Source of the DNA: Dipteris shenzhenensis
Lineage: Eukaryota; Polypodiophyta; Polypodiopsida; Gleicheniales
Direction: 5' to 3' (one strand)
Length of the DNA: 64,000 bases
Assembly (NCBI GenBank): GCA_047967505.1
Contig: CM106540.1
In this document: positions 11,260-22,930 of the stretch, one piece after another
Position numbering within the stretch: the first letter of the stretch is position 1
Layout of the letters: each line of letters begins with the position of its first letter
Notes under the pieces: generated by a model
The model's input: only the letters and a program-made list of their open reading frames with translations
The model's database searches: none
What the model was told of the DNA's origin: nothing
Position numbers and translations under genes: made by a program

Positions 11260-12200
11260 CTCCCCCTCAAGCTCAAATCCATCTCACGTACACCAAGCAA
11301 GCTCCTAAATCTGCGAAGCTTCTCGGTACCCAATGCCTTCGTAAAAATATCAGCCACCTGCTCCTCAGTGCTGACATAGACAAGATCAATCTCACCTGTT
11401 AGAACCTTCTCTCTCACAAAGTGATAATGCACCTCAATGTGCTTCGTTCTAGCATGATAAACTGGGTTATTAGCAAGCATGATGCTACTAATGTTGTCAC
11501 AATGAATGACAACTGCTGCATGAATTGACTGTCCCATATCTGCAAGTAGCTTCCGTAACCAAGCTACCTCACATAAATCCATTGCTGCACCCCTGTACTC
11601 AGCCTCTGTGCTCGACAAGGCAATTGTTGGCTGCTTCTTGCTGCTCCAACTGATGGCACCACTCCCAAGGAAAAACATAAAACCACTAGTAGATCTCCTG
11701 TCTGAGACACTACCAGCCCAGTCAGCATCTGTGTATCCATGTACCTGTAATGCACACCCAGCTTCATAAAAAAGTCCATAATGCAATGTGGACTTCACAT
11801 ACCGCAGTATGCGCCTAGCCGCATCCAAATGTGGCTTCCTCGGTGCCGGCATAATCTGACTTACCAGCCCCACAGCATAGCTCAAATCTGGTCTGGTTAT
11901 AGTCATGTAAATCAAGCTACCTACTATGCGCCTGTACATAGTAATATCTTCAAGAAGCTCACCTGTCTCTGCATTGAGCTTCACATTCTGCTCCAATGGA
12001 ACAGAGATAGGCTTACAGCCTGTCATCCCATATTTGGACAGCATGTCCAAACCGTATTGCCTTTGCAATAGCCATATCCCACTCGGGGATCTAATAACCT
12101 CAATGCCCAAGAAGTAACGCAGCTCTCCCAAATCCTTCATCTCAAATTTCTGCTTCAACAGCAGCTTCACTTCATTAATGTCTGCATCACTATCACCATC
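11260..12200 (-). mobile_element. copia pol fragment: end of reverse transcriptase plus RNase H
   Basis: The open frame encodes the last part of a Ty1/copia polyprotein. From the N-terminus it has [20 protein letters not shown] (reverse transcriptase C-terminal region), [20 protein letters not shown], then an RNase H domain: [10 protein letters not shown] with its acidic residue, [19 protein letters not shown] and [16 protein letters not shown], ending VADIFTKAL...RFRSLLGV. This part has no stops. Upstream, near 12200, the frame is lost before the YVDD catalytic box and the sequence passes into the CACTA relic, so the element is truncated. A polypurine tract and LTR follow at 11259. Confidence 0.88.
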
Positions 12201-12455
12201 CGAAGCACTTGCTCAGCTATCTTGTGTGAAGTTAGCCATGACTCCACAATCATACGTGACTCTCTTTGAATCGATGCGTTCCACGTGAAAATGTCATCCA
12301 TATGACCATAATGCACTGTACTTTTTATACTGCAAAAGAGCATCATTAAAACAATGAAGATGCATCTATTTTACAGCGTATATTGCCACAAATAATTAGT
12401 TAATTACATCAACAAGTAAGAAACTTACATGCATCATACATCCAGATGATAATTC

Positions 12456-13064
12456 TCACTCGCGCTCATTTATTGTCTCTCCATCACGCTCGGCTTTATG
12501 TAGAGCCAGTTGTAGCCAATCAAGTGACATGTGAGTGGGGAGAAGGGAGAGATCCCGTGGATATGGTTGCGATTGCCTATACATTACTCTGAGTCTCTTC
12601 CTTGCAACTATTCTTTTTGCTTTGGCCGTTTCATATCTCTCAATCCACTTTTGCATCTCCTTGCTATTGAGGATACACAACTTATTGAATTTCTTCATTT
12701 GCTCTTCACTCATCTTTCTTTCCATCCCTTTTCCTTGGGGAATCTCACCAACGATGCGATCATCATCCTTGTTATGCCAAGCTTGCAGCATATTGGGATC
12801 CGTGGATGCAAGAAACTCCATGATATATAATAATAACTCTTGCACAAGCCATCCCTCTACCATGCTTGCTTCTAGTCTTGCTCTTTGTCTTACAAATCCC
12901 TTCAAAGTTTTCATAAACCGCTTGAGAAAATACATCCACCGACTATGAGCGGTACCTTCAATGGCCACCTCATCAACTATGTGCACAAGCAAGTGCACTT
13001 GAGTTGTCATAATGCCCGAGGGAAAGTGCTTCTCAAGCAAGCATACGATTTCGATGGATTCCAT
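12456..13064 (-). pseudogene. DUF4218 block of the CACTA transposase
   Basis: A 202-codon open frame. Its first 70 residues match the DUF4218 pattern of plant CACTA transposases: LEKxFPSGIM, VHLLVHIVDE, SRWMYFLKRFMKTLKGFVRQ, and EGWLVQE. The Lys/Arg-rich C-terminal half (NKLCILNSKEMQKWIERYE...) is less conserved. It is open throughout but separated from the catalytic blocks by a purine tract and other non-coding DNA, so it is probably not expressed as part of a functional transposase. Confidence 0.85.
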
Positions 13065-13536
13065 CCTAGCCTTCTCGATGCTCGATATGGAGATCTCTTT
13101 TTGAGATATCCACCTATTTCACATGCCCATGTAAGATATATTCATAATCAGTCTACAGATTATTCAGCTTGAATTGAAGAAAATGCAATCAATGCAATTT
13201 GATAGTAAGCATACCTCACAATACCACTGATCTTGAATATAGCATTTCTAACATCTTCTTGTAAGCACCCTTTTACTGTAATTGGGAGAATGAACTATTA
13301 GACCAACAAAGAAGTCATGTCAATAATATAACATAATCATAATCATAATTACACTAACACATCATGATTATCGGTACACTAATCCTACAGCTTAGAATAC
13401 CTGTAAGACATTGAGAAAGCTTAGAATCCTACAGCCTGACATTGAGCAAGCATTTACAGACTCTTGCATTCTTTGAATTAGAGTGACAGAAGTCTGTATT
13501 TGCTTGCTCAATGGTAGGCTATTGAAGCTTCACATG

Positions 13537-13795
13537 GGGAAAAAGAGGAGAAAAGAGAGGAAAAGAGAGGAGAAAAAAGAGAAAAAGAGAGGAGAAAAAG
13601 GAGAAAAGAGAGGAGAAATAAGACAGAAAAGAGAGGAGATAAGAGAGAAAAAGAGAGAAAGTGGGGATAAAAGAGAGAAAAAAAGAGAAAAAAGTGAGGA
13701 TAAAAGAGAGAAAAAGAGAGAATGAAAGAGAGGAGAAAAGAGAGGAGAAAAAAGAGAGAAAAAGAGAGGAGAAAAGAGAGGAAAAGAGACTAATT
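13537..13795. repeat. purine-only tract (GAGAGGAAAAGA) within the CACTA element
   Basis: About 260 bp of almost pure A/G on the plus strand with AGAGAGG, AAAAGAG and GAGAAAAAG units. It lies between the DUF4218 block and the LKSHDWHKVLQ block of the CACTA transposase, where an intron could have been. Open frames over it on either strand are compositional. Confidence 0.9.
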
Positions 13796-13802
13796 GTATA
13801 GC

Positions 13803-14123
13803 TTAGAATACCTGTAAGACCTTGTGCCAATCATGGGACTTGAGTCCACTAAGCTTATTGTCCTTTGAAAATGCTCCTTTCAAGCAACGCATGTACCCTG
13901 TGGGTGTTTGAAAAGAAGCAATGTCCGCCTTGACTGTTGCCTCCTCTCTCATGGAGAAGATCCATGTTGCTTTCGGGAGGATAAATTTTCCCGAAGCATG
14001 CACTTGGGGCCACAAACGAGACATCCTATTCATAGTGCGCAAGTCTTCTCGCACTCCTCTTGAGTCTTTGGAACCAACCAAGTGTGCCCAAATAGTAGCC
14101 CCTACATTCTTGAAGATATGCAT
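13803..14123 (-). pseudogene. central block of the CACTA transposase (LKSHDWH)
   Basis: The 106-codon frame contains HIFKNVGATIWAHLVGSKDSR near its start and GAFSKDNKLSGLKSHDWHKVLQ near its end. These match the region of TNP2-like transposases that links the catalytic domain to DUF4218 (family pattern: H-x-x-KNV... to ...LKSHDCH). The frame ends abruptly at the purine tract. Confidence 0.8.
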
Positions 14124-14341
14124 GGGATCCGAGAGATGATTGATTTGTAACTGACCCTAATAAGGAAGCTCATGAAAGATCGATAGCCTCTTTATACCAT
14201 GAGGAGGTTCCTCTCCATTCACCTTCTAAGCTTGAATCCAGTCACTTGCCTTCAAATATGGTGGTGGTGGATCAAGCTACCCTCCACGCGTGAGATGGTC
14301 CAGCAGAAGGTATTGAGCATGACCTTCATAAACATTTTTTC

Positions 14342-14990
14342 TCATATGTTTGGAGTATCATGCAACGATTTCAAACCCGCTCCACAAATAGGACAAGCAT
14401 GGTACCCACTTGTAACAAGTCCTGCACGTGTGCATGAATGTGTTAGTATAATACATGCATGTGAAAGAGAGTCATAAAAGCATAATCCTATATTATACAT
14501 GTAAAGACACAACCACGTACCTACGCACTCTCCATATCTTGGGTAGTCATGCATGGTCCACATCAAGATATCCCTCACCAAAATATAATTGGTATGTCTA
14601 GGAGCTCTGGAAATATCAAAGACCCAGACTCCTCTCCATAAGATCTGTAACTCCTCTATCAAAGGTGCCATGTACATGTCCATATTTTTGGCCTTGTACT
14701 TCCCTGGCATAAGTAGTGTAAGCATGAGGTGTCCCTTCTTTATTGTTAGCCATGGTGGGATATTATAATTCACCAAGGCTATGGGCCATGTCGACCAAGA
14801 TGTCAAGCATAACTTGAAAGGATTCATGCTGTCCATGGTGAGTCCAAGATGTAAGTTGCGTGGCTCCCTCGCAAAGTCTAGCCATTGATTGTCTATGTGC
14901 TTCCAAGCTACACAATCTATGGGAATCCTCAATGTGTCATCAGTGGACCAATGAGATGCATGCCAAGTCATCAACTTATGCTTTCTCTCT
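14342..14990 (-). pseudogene. Transposase_21 block of the CACTA transposase with an intact intron
   Basis: Contains the conserved Transposase_21 run from NLHLGLTMDSMNPF through SWSTWPIALVNYNIPPW, LMPGKYKAKNMDMYMAPLIEE and LMWTMHDYPRYGE. A 99-bp GT-AG intron at 14422-14520 splits the Gly codon before LVTSGYHACPICG, the Cys-rich end of the domain. The upstream start is unclear because the frame runs into pyrimidine-rich low complexity beyond about 14990. Confidence 0.85.
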
Positions 14991-15330
14991 TTTTCTCTTA
15001 TGCTCATATGCTCATGCATAAGCATAAGCATATGCTTTCTTTCTTTTTCTCTTATGCTTATGCTCTTTTTCCCTCTTCCTTCTCTTATGCTTATGCTTCC
15101 CCTCTTTCAATCTCTTTTCCCCTCTTCCTTGCCTTCTTTTCCCCTCTTCCTTGTCTTCTTTTTGCCCTCTTTCAATCTCTTTTCCCCTCTTTCAATCTCT
15201 TTTTTCTTCTCTTATGCTTATGCTTATGCATGAGCATATGTCTCCTTGTCCTTGTCCTTCTCCTTTCCTTCTCTTCTTTTTCCCTCTCTTTTTCTCCTCT
15301 TTTCATAAGCATATGTACCACCTCCATCAC
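14991..15330. repeat. pyrimidine-rich low complexity with CTTATGCTTATGC units
   Basis: The plus strand is mostly CTCTTTTTC and CCCTCTTTCAATCT units interspersed with CTTATGCTTATGC and GCATAAGC inverted words. No protein-coding signal. Confidence 0.85.
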
Positions 15331-16160
15331 AGAGTCCCATTGCAGCTCTAAATCCAACCTCCCTCACTAGCTCCACCACCCACTGCAGCTAGCCACAACC
15401 TCCCCAGGTTCATCTCACACCTCCATAGGTCAGCTGTACACACAAGCCCAGGTAAGAAATCTATCAGAAGTCATTGTTTTTTCCTGTTAGTAAGGTGAAA
15501 TGACCATTCCCCCCACTCCCTTTCTGTCCCCTCTCCTTCAATCCCTCCCTTAGCCCCCTCCCTCGCCCATAGCCCCTCCCCCCCCCTCCCTCAACCTCTC
15601 CCTTCCTCGCCCTCCTCTCCCTCTCAGCCCGTCGCCCCCTCCTCTCTCAGCCCACTTCCTCCCCTCTCAGCCTGCTTCCCCCCCTCCTCTCCCTCTCAGC
15701 TCGCCCCCTCCCCTCTCAGCTCGCTCCCCCTTCCTTGCTCCCCTGCCCCCTCTACCCCGCTCCCCTCACCCCCGCCTCTACCCTTTCCCCTACCTCTAAC
15801 CTCCCCCTACCCTTCCCCCCGCCTCTGCCCTCCCCCTACCCTTCCCCTGCCTCTACCCTTCCCCCCACCTCTATACCCCTCTCCTCTACCCTTCCCCTGC
15901 CTCTACCCTTCCCCCACCTCTACACCCCTCTCCCCCTACCCTTCCCCCACCTCTACTCTTCCCCCCGCCTCTACACCCCTCTCCTCTACCCGCTCCCTAC
16001 CTTCGCCTCTCCCCCCCCACCTCTACCTCTCTCTCCTGTACCCCCTTCTATCCTCTCCCACTTAGCTATCCCCTCCCCTCTCAGCCCGCTCCCCCTTCCT
16101 TGCTCCCCCGCTCCCTCCCCCTGCTCTTGCCTCAGCCCTCCCTCTTGTGGTACAGGTCCA
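15331..16160. repeat. C-rich low complexity (CCCCTCTACCCTTCCCC)
   Basis: From about 15500 the plus strand consists of imperfect repeats of CCCCTCTACC, CCCTTCCCC and CTCTCAGCCCGCT units. A 249-codon Pro/Ser/Leu open frame beginning at 15735 is a product of this composition. Confidence 0.88.
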
Positions 16161-16600
16161 GCACGCAGCTCCTCAACCTTGACAGGGGGTGGTACAGGTC
16201 CAGCACCTATAGGCTTAATTTCCACATGGCGGTCCTCCTCAAGATGGTGGTATAGCTCCTACTCGCCAGAGTGCTCCCCTCCACTAAGCACTCCTTTGAT
16301 ACCGCCACCTTCTACCTCAAGTGCCTCTCGACCTTCTACCTCAGGGGCACCCGATGCATACCAGTGGGTTACGATTTGTGTGCAAATTCCTCCTTCAGTT
16401 CACGAGGATACACTAGTGGACTCTGCTTCACCTCGGGCTGTCCCTCCAGTCTCACCTCACACAATCGAGACGCTTCAACTATGACCTCCTCCCTAGTTGC
16501 AGCTTCTTCCCTGGAACCAGCGGTGCCAGACACTCTCTTCAAGGTAGTAGAGTTCTCTGCGGCTGGGTAGACACAAGATCGAGAGCAAATCCTCACTTCC
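16161..16600. other. no recognised gene
   Basis: Short open frames (for example 16271-16570) carry no motif I recognise. It may be the 5' part of the LINE that follows. Confidence 0.35.
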
Positions 16601-17249
16601 TCCCTTGGATAGGGGGAAGGGGATGGCTTACACTATTGATCCTCTTCCCTCAGAAGGGATCCCTCGCATTCTGGTGTCTGGCTTGATTCATAAGAACTCA
16701 TTTTCAGCTCTGGCAAATGCTTCAGATTCCCCAGAGGAGGAGTTTGTGCCCTCTACTTTTGGTGAGCCAGTGATTGGGTTTCCTGTTGGGAGGGCTTCTT
16801 TGTCATGTGACATGGTTCTTTCCCTGTTGATTTTCTACCACTTGGTTCCATTCCTCGCTCCTCGAGTAGGAGGTTTTCCCCTATTGAGGGGTTTGTTTCC
16901 ACCACTAGGTTGGGTAAGGCGTTCCACTCTACATCCTCCCATCGATGAGGATTATTAGCTAGAACATATAGGGCCTATCTGGCATCCCACATCGCCGCCG
17001 CAGACAACTGATCTGGGATCAGCTTCATCTAGGTGTTACTGGGGGTTCCATTGACATCTTATTTATTTAGGACCACAAACTGGATTCTAGAGATTGTGCC
17101 AAGTCAAGCAAGTTGCTTTCTGGCCATACTTTTTTGTCTCCTGCCTTGGGCACTAGGGGGGCACTTCTATTTCAATTTCACAGTCGGTTCTCCCCTTAGT
17201 TGTTGGACATGGAGTCATTATTCCCTCTAGGGCTCAGTGGATCATTCTC

Positions 17250-17807
17250 TTGATTGGAGGGTGTAAGGTTGGTTTCCTTAACTTGTATGCCTCCAACATT
17301 AGAGGGGAATGTGTCATTATGTGGAAGGATTTGCTCTCCTGGTCCCCCATTGTGGATTCATGGGTGATTGGAGGAGACTTTAACATGGTTGAGTTAATGT
17401 CAAACAAAAAAGGGGGTAGAGAAGGAGCACTTCAGTCTTTGGAGAGAGCAGCTTGGGATGCCTTCCTTTTTCACTATTGTGCCAAAGATACTTGGTTGGA
17501 CTATGCCTTTCTTATTCAGCCACAGTCCCTCCTGTTCTCTTGGTTGAATAGGAGGCAGCAGATGCCTATTCATGCACGCATTGTCAGATTCTATGTAGAT
17601 GATTGGGAACTACTAGACAGAGGTGGATCGGTATGCATTACTGCTGAGGTTTCCACTTCAGACAACTTTCGTATTGTGCTAGCTATCTCAGAGCTTCACT
17701 TGAGAGGCCAGTCTACTAGCATCAGGATTCCAGATGCCTTGTACACAGAGGATGACCTTATAGAGTCAGCCCTGTCCAGGGTGGGCAGCCATATCCATCA
17801 CATGTAG
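17250..17807 (+). pseudogene. LINE apurinic-type endonuclease domain fragment
   Basis: A 185-codon open frame with the endonuclease signatures NLYASN, GGDFNMVE and a late RFYVDDW where intact elements usually have an RLDRFYVS-like motif. The SDHFP motif expected near the end appears as TSDNFR, so the catalytic His is lost. The frame is open only for this segment. Confidence 0.8.
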
Positions 17808-18159
17808 TTGCTGCCCTTTCTGGTATTAGCGACTTCTACCACTCAGTTTCTTGTAGCAAGAGACGAGATATTCTCAGATGTGAGATTGGTGTTCACCAAC
17901 AGTTGGTAGCTTTGCAGAGGGAAGAGCAAAAACGGCCTTCAGATGCTTGGATTTAAGAGCGCCTTGCTGCAGCAAGGGCTCATGAGCAGATATTGCTTGA
18001 TCAGAGAGCAGAGTATGCCTTTCATGCACGGGAGTCCTTTTGGATTCAGATGGGTGGCAGAGTCAATAAACACTTTTTCTCTACTCTTGGCCCTAGAAAT
18101 AGTAGAGAGAGTGTATCCCAGCTTATTGACTCTGCCAGATGATGTCATGTGCATAGCTT

Positions 18160-19652
18160 CAGATTTTTATGCCGCCCTTCTTACTGTAGATCCTGACACA
18201 TGGGATAGAGAGGATGCTAGACATGTTATTTGGCAGAGCATCCCCTTGTTGGTGAAGCTGGATATGCATGTTTTGCTTGATGCACCTTTCACCAACACAG
18301 ATTTTAGGACTGCACTTTCAGCCCTTCATAAGGGCAAGTGCCTAGGTTCGAATGTCCTCACCCCTTCTTTTTTCATTGCATTTTGGGATATGATTGGAGA
18401 CTACATTACTTCAGCCCTGCATGGCATTTGGGACTTTGGCGAGATGCCCAGGATGCTCACATAGGGTCTCATCCACCTTATCCTGAAAGGAGGTTGTAGA
18501 AATTTAGTGTCCCAGTGGAGGCCTATCACACTTTTGGGGACATGTTACAAGATTCTGGCCAAGGCAATCAACCTCCGATTGCAGCCCCTTCTCCTAGATC
18601 TTATTCATGACACGCAGACGGGATTTGTGCATGGCAGAAGCATTTTTTATAACATTTTCTCTTTTTGGGAAGCTTCAGAGTGGGCCATGCAGAGTGGCTA
18701 GAATCTAGCCATTCTATTCTTGGATTTTGAGAAAGCTTATGATAGAGTGGATTTGGGTTTTTTGGAGGGCACCCTTCTACATTTTCGCTTTACTGACACT
18801 TGGATCAGAGGTGTTTCCTCTTTGTACAGATCAGGTACTTATTGGTGGGGTAAGGGGTGAGAGATTTCAGATTTCCAGATCAGTCCATCAGGGATGCCCC
18901 CTTGCTCCTTTTCTTTTTTTGTTTGTGGCTGAAGCTATGAGTATCTATGTTAGATCTCAAGCTGACATCTTTGGGCTGAGACTTCTCCCATCACAAGGGA
19001 AGAGGAGCTACTTGATAGTAAGTTGGCATATGACATAGCAGTTTACTTAGATGCCACACCATAGATGCTCACTTCTTTCAGGACAGCATTGGATTTATTT
19101 TGCTTGGTGGCGGGGGCACAGATAAATTGGAATAAATCCAATGGCTTTTGGATCAGTGATGAGGGCACTCTAGTTTGCGGGCTTGACATAGGATTCACTT
19201 GGGTTTAGAGGGGTGTGCCTGTCAGGTATTTGGGGTGCCAAGTTGGCTTGAATATTTCTTCCATGTAGCAGTTTGCTCCCGTGTTGGAGAGCATCAAGAG
19301 TAAGCTCCTTTTTTGGAGCTTAGCCAAGATGGATCTTGCCTCTAGAGTTGTGGTGGTCAACCAGCTCCTCTTAACCATGGCCTATTTTGTTTGTTCATGC
19401 TGGTGCCATTCTAGGGAATGCATCACTCACCTTAGGAGATCGATCATAAATTTTCTTTGGAGTGGGCTTAATGGCATAGCAGATGCGTTAGCCAGGGTGG
19501 CTTGGGAGACCCTCATCCTCCCTACACAAGAAGGGGCTCTCAATATCATTGATCCAGATTTACAATGCAAAGCTTTACTTTGCAAGATGGTTGTGCAGGG
19601 ACTTATGCCAAGGCAGGAGCTGTGGAAGGAATTTCTTATTAGCAGCATATAG
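18160..19652 (+). pseudogene. LINE reverse transcriptase region, interrupted
   Basis: Read across frames, this covers the finger and palm of an L1-type reverse transcriptase: GKCLGSNVLTPSFF, WRPITLLGTCYKILAKAIN, HDTQTGFVHGRS, FLDFEKAYDRVD (first catalytic Asp intact) and HQGCPLAPFLF. The second catalytic motif is degenerate (KLAYDIAVYLDA). Stops at about 18462, 18701 and 19065, plus frame changes, show that it is dead. Confidence 0.85.
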
Positions 19653-19700
19653 ACGTGCACACCTTCTTCAGGAGGAGACTAGATGAGTAGTGTGATGCCA

Positions 19701-20746
19701 AAAATTGATATTTTTTATTTGGTGTTGGAATTGTTTTTCTCTATGTTTGATAAGAGTTTGAGTATCAAGTGATAGCCTAGCGGCTCTCAGCTATTTCTAT
19801 TTTCTATGATATTGTATGGGATTGAGAGGATGAGTGGAATGGATCATTGTAAATACCATAGGTATGAATTATAAATACCTTGGTATGGGGTGAGAGTTAT
19901 TTGTGTATGGGATATTATGGGCTTTTTAGAAAATAGGAAGAGAGTCATATAAAGAGGTGGGATCAAATCCATGTGTGCCAATAATATAAGAGAGGCCACA
20001 TGCCAAGCGTGTGGAAGGCATGTGGAGGAGTGTGGAGTCAAGAGGCATCCTTCTAGAATTCCTATGTGGAATAAGGAGGATGTGGACATATGAAAAAGAG
20101 AGGGTCCCTATGGGCTCCATGTGGGGAGACTCTTGACTTTCTCAATATTTTAAGAGTCTTGAGCATCTTGTGATGGGACACATGGCAAGAGTAGCCAAAA
20201 AGGACATGGATGGTGACATACGGGCTTATGTGATTGATGGGGAAAATAATCTACAGGCAGCAATTGTAAATGGGTAAAGGAGGGTGACAAAATCTCGATA
20301 AAAGGAGCCCTCCTCTCCCTTGTTCATCAATCTCTTCCACCATTAGGCCTCATGTTGCTATAGCTCTAGTCTCCTCAAGCCTCTTCAATGAGCCTTCTCT
20401 CCCTCTTGTAGATATTCTCTTATGTAGACTCTTGAGTCCATCTCTCTCTAGTTCATTCTCTCTCTATGAGTAGTCTTGGAGCTTCCGCTCCCTCTTGTAC
20501 GTATGAAACCTCTTCTTTTCCCTTGTGTTTGTAGTATTTTGAGTTACATTGGATTGGAGTCTCACTCTATTAACAATGAAGATCACTTTGTATTCCCTCT
20601 CTTGAGTCTCTCTTCCCTTTTCTTTCTTTCAAAGCCTTAAAAGTTCTTTCTATTCGGTCGCTCACTGTGCACACATGGCTCATCCATTTCCCAAGCTACC
20701 ATGCAAACTTCTTCCCCTCTTCAAGGCAAAATCTATGAGTCTCTTT
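19701..20746. other. no recognised gene; possible LTR-like DNA
   Basis: No coding sequence recognised. TGTTGGAATTG at about 19724 could be an LTR start, and CGATAAAAGGAGCCC near 20296 followed by CTCTC-rich sequence resembles a retrotransposon core promoter and leader. Without a second copy this remains a guess. Confidence 0.25.
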
Positions 20747-21200
20747 AAGGCACATGTCTTTATGTGCTTAGATCTCAATTTAAATACTGTTGCAAAAAGT
20801 TATGAGTCTTTGTGTCTGACAGTCTGTTTTCATGACAGTTTTTAACCCGTCTAGTAAACTATCCATAACTTTTTGGCCGCTTCTCTCTGTCTTACGATAC
20901 ATATATCAGCGTGAAGCTCTCTTCAAGGCACATGTCTGTATGTGCTTATATTTTAAATCAGATATTGCTGCAAAATGTTATGAGTCTCTGTGTCTGATAG
21001 TCTGTTTTATGACAGTTTTTACTCCCTTCCAGTAAACTATCCATATCTCTTCAACTGTCTATCTATTTTCAACGAAACTTATATTAGCACGAAGCCCATC
21101 TCAAGGCACATTCTTTGGGTGTTTGAATCTTTGATATCATGTCTGTACTGAAAGTTATAGGCCTCTATGTCTAATGATAGTTTGGCGAGTGTTTTGAGCT
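20747..21200 (+). repeat. three diverged tandem units of about 170-190 bp
   Basis: AAGGCACATGTCT recurs at 20747 and 20935, with a third start AAGGCACATTCT at 21103. Each unit then carries a GTTATGAGTCT...TGTGTCTGA-like segment, the first two also GTCTGTTTT...GACAGTTTTTA and AGTAAACTATCCATA. Spacing is 188 and 168 bp. Not coding. Confidence 0.75.
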
Positions 21201-22239
21201 AAGGGTAAAGGTGTCTATGAAGGAGGTGCAATGTTTCCTTGGAATCTACCCATCCGACCCAATCAGCCCCTTCAAACTCCTCGATATATATCAGTTCATA
21301 TCATGTTGAGCCGCAAGATCTTCTTTCAACAACGTATCACTCTTCTGTTTGGCGCAGACCGGCTGGCTATGATTATGGCCTCTGTTGATCCTTTCCTTCT
21401 CCCTATGCTTGAGTACAACATCACTTGGGATGTTACCATCTTCATTCTAATCTGAGGGAGGAAAGTATGGTGTGGTATCTTGGCACAAAAGCTTCTTTTT
21501 AATATCTCTTTCTCAATGATAAATATCTTTGTCTATCAGTTCGAAAGCAGCAGGAAGTGAAGAGGTGCGTGAAATTTATTACCCCCAACTTCATGCTCAC
21601 TTCATGCCACATTTTTGGTGGAGATGTCGGGTACGCTTGGTATTGGATTCATCCCACCTTACGAAATGGTCTCGGGTGTACTTGATTGCATGTTATGCCT
21701 AATATAGGCATGTGTTTTCTGATGTGATAAAGAAGATGCCTGGAAGAACTCCATTAGAAGAAATTGTAGCCCATTTGAGGAAACTAGAAGATTGTGAATG
21801 TGATGCTCAAGCTATTCGCACAGTCATCATGATCATATCATTTATGTTTGCACTGTTGAATATGTTGGTGAATCGACAACACCGGCAATAGGCATAATGA
21901 TAGATTGGGGATTGTTTTATGCAATGGCAGCTTGGTCTGAAGAAGAGTTGAGTCTTTGGTTAGTTTTTGACTATAATAGTGGAGTGGTGATTCTCAATGC
22001 TGTCCAACTTCTTTTGCTATGCAAATGATGAAGAGTACAATATCTTGAAGCTGTTATGTACACTTCCAATTGTGAGAAGGGTGATTCTTGAATGCATGTA
22101 TACACAATGTTTTCATGGTGCTGGTTGGTCACTTATTTTGGAAGATTTTGTTGAATATCACATTGTGGAGGGTTTTCAACAAGTAGTTATGCATAAAAAG
22201 TTGGTCTTGGTATACTAAGGCTCTGTGGGATCTTGTTTG
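21201..22239. other. no recognised gene
   Basis: Scattered short open frames without motifs. It precedes the copia RNase H fragment and may be degraded element interior, but I cannot identify it. Confidence 0.35.
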
Positions 22240-22892
22240 GATATTGTTTGGACATCGGGAGGTACAAGAAGTTGGTCGGCAGTCTCATCTATTTGTGCAA
22301 CACCAGACCAGACATCAGTTTTGCTGTTGGCATTTTGAGCAGGTTCTCCAATAAGCCCTCGGGAGAATCATTGGAATGCAGGGATGCGGGTGCTCAAGTA
22401 TGTGAAGGGCACTCTTGATTATGGCATCACTTATGGTAAGGGCACTTCCTTGGCTGGTCATTGTGACTCGGATTGGGCTGGAGATGTTGATTCCAGGAAA
22501 TCAGTTTCTGGATACTGTTTCTCTTTAAGTTCAGGTATCTTCTCGTGGAAACAACCAACAGTGGCATTGTCTTCTACCGAGGCTGAGTACAAGGTAGCAT
22601 GTTTTGCTGCATGTGAAGCAGTGTGGCTGAGGAGGATCTTATGGCACTTGGGAGTGCAAGAGAATGAGGCAACTGTGCTAAGGTGCGACAATCAATGTTG
22701 CATGGCCATTGCTAAAAATCTAGTGTTTCATGCGCGCACAAAACATATAGAGATTCAGTATCACTATGTGCATGATTTGATCAAGGACGGGATAGTGGAA
22801 TTGGTCTACTGTCCAATAGAGCAAAATGGAGGAGATATCTTCACCAAGGCACTCGGGAAGGATCAGATCTTCAGAGACTCGGCATTGGGCTG
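22240..22892 (+). mobile_element. copia pol fragment: end of reverse transcriptase plus RNase H, frameshifted
   Basis: The first frame reads RYKKLVGSLIYLCNTRPDISFAVG. Near 22370 the frame shifts to MRVLKYVKGTLDYGITYG, then RNase [62 protein letters not shown] and [11 protein letters not shown]. The domain order is that of a Ty1/copia polyprotein C-terminus. It is followed by a G-rich polypurine tract (GGGGGGG at 22924-22930) and an LTR. Everything upstream of the last reverse-transcriptase motifs is missing or unrecognisable. Confidence 0.88.
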
Positions 22893-22930
22893 AGAAGGTA
22901 GTTCACCTACGGGTGGACATTGAGGGGGGG

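Larger units (their letters stand above)
12201..14990 (-). mobile_element. CACTA (En/Spm-type) transposon, decayed transposase gene
   Basis: Three minus-strand coding blocks lie in the order expected for a plant CACTA TNP2-type transposase. First, about 14990-14342: WLDFAREPRNLHLGLTMDSMNPF..., then YNIPPWLTIKKGHLMLTLLMPG, DMYMAPLIEELQ, WTMHDYPRYG and YHACPICG (Transposase_21). Second, 14123-13803: HIFKNVGATIW... to LSGLKSHDWHKVLQ. Third, 13064-12456: LEKHFPSGIMTTQVHLLVH..., RWMYFLKRFMKTLKGFVRQRA..., the DUF4218 domain. A spliceable intron (14422-14520, GTACGT...GTGCAG) joins ECVG to LVTSGYHACPIC in frame. Stretches between blocks are missing or replaced by a purine tract. I did not find CACTA terminal repeats. 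Confidence 0.85.
16601..19700 (+). mobile_element. LINE (L1-type non-LTR retrotransposon), decayed
   Basis: Several frames together read as a plant L1-type element. The endonuclease region (about 17110-17720) has VGFLNLYASN, WVIGGDFNMVE, AAWDAFLFHYCAKDTW and ARIVRFYVDDW. A linker (17943-18150) has RESFWIQMGGRVNKHFFSTLG in another frame. The reverse transcriptase has LGSNVLTPSFFIAFWDMIGD, SQWRPITLLGTCYKILAKAI, TQTGFVHGRSI and FLDFEKAYDRVD near 18715-18750. The C-terminal part (19281-19652) has RVVVVNQLLLTMAYF and WETLILPTQEGAL. The position of the catalytic YADD box near 19024 reads AYDI, and there are many stops and frameshifts. No poly(A) tail or target-site duplication is evident. Confidence 0.85.

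Noticed and set aside
15735-16484. 249-codon Pro/Ser-rich open frame
   Set aside because: It lies mainly in C-rich low-complexity repeats; no signal peptide or recognisable extensin-type repeat, and no gene structure around it.
19701-20660. Second LTR pair around TGTTGGAATTG (19724) and CGATAAAAGG (20296)
   Set aside because: Promoter-like words alone do not define an LTR; no partner copy, primer site or polypurine tract was found.
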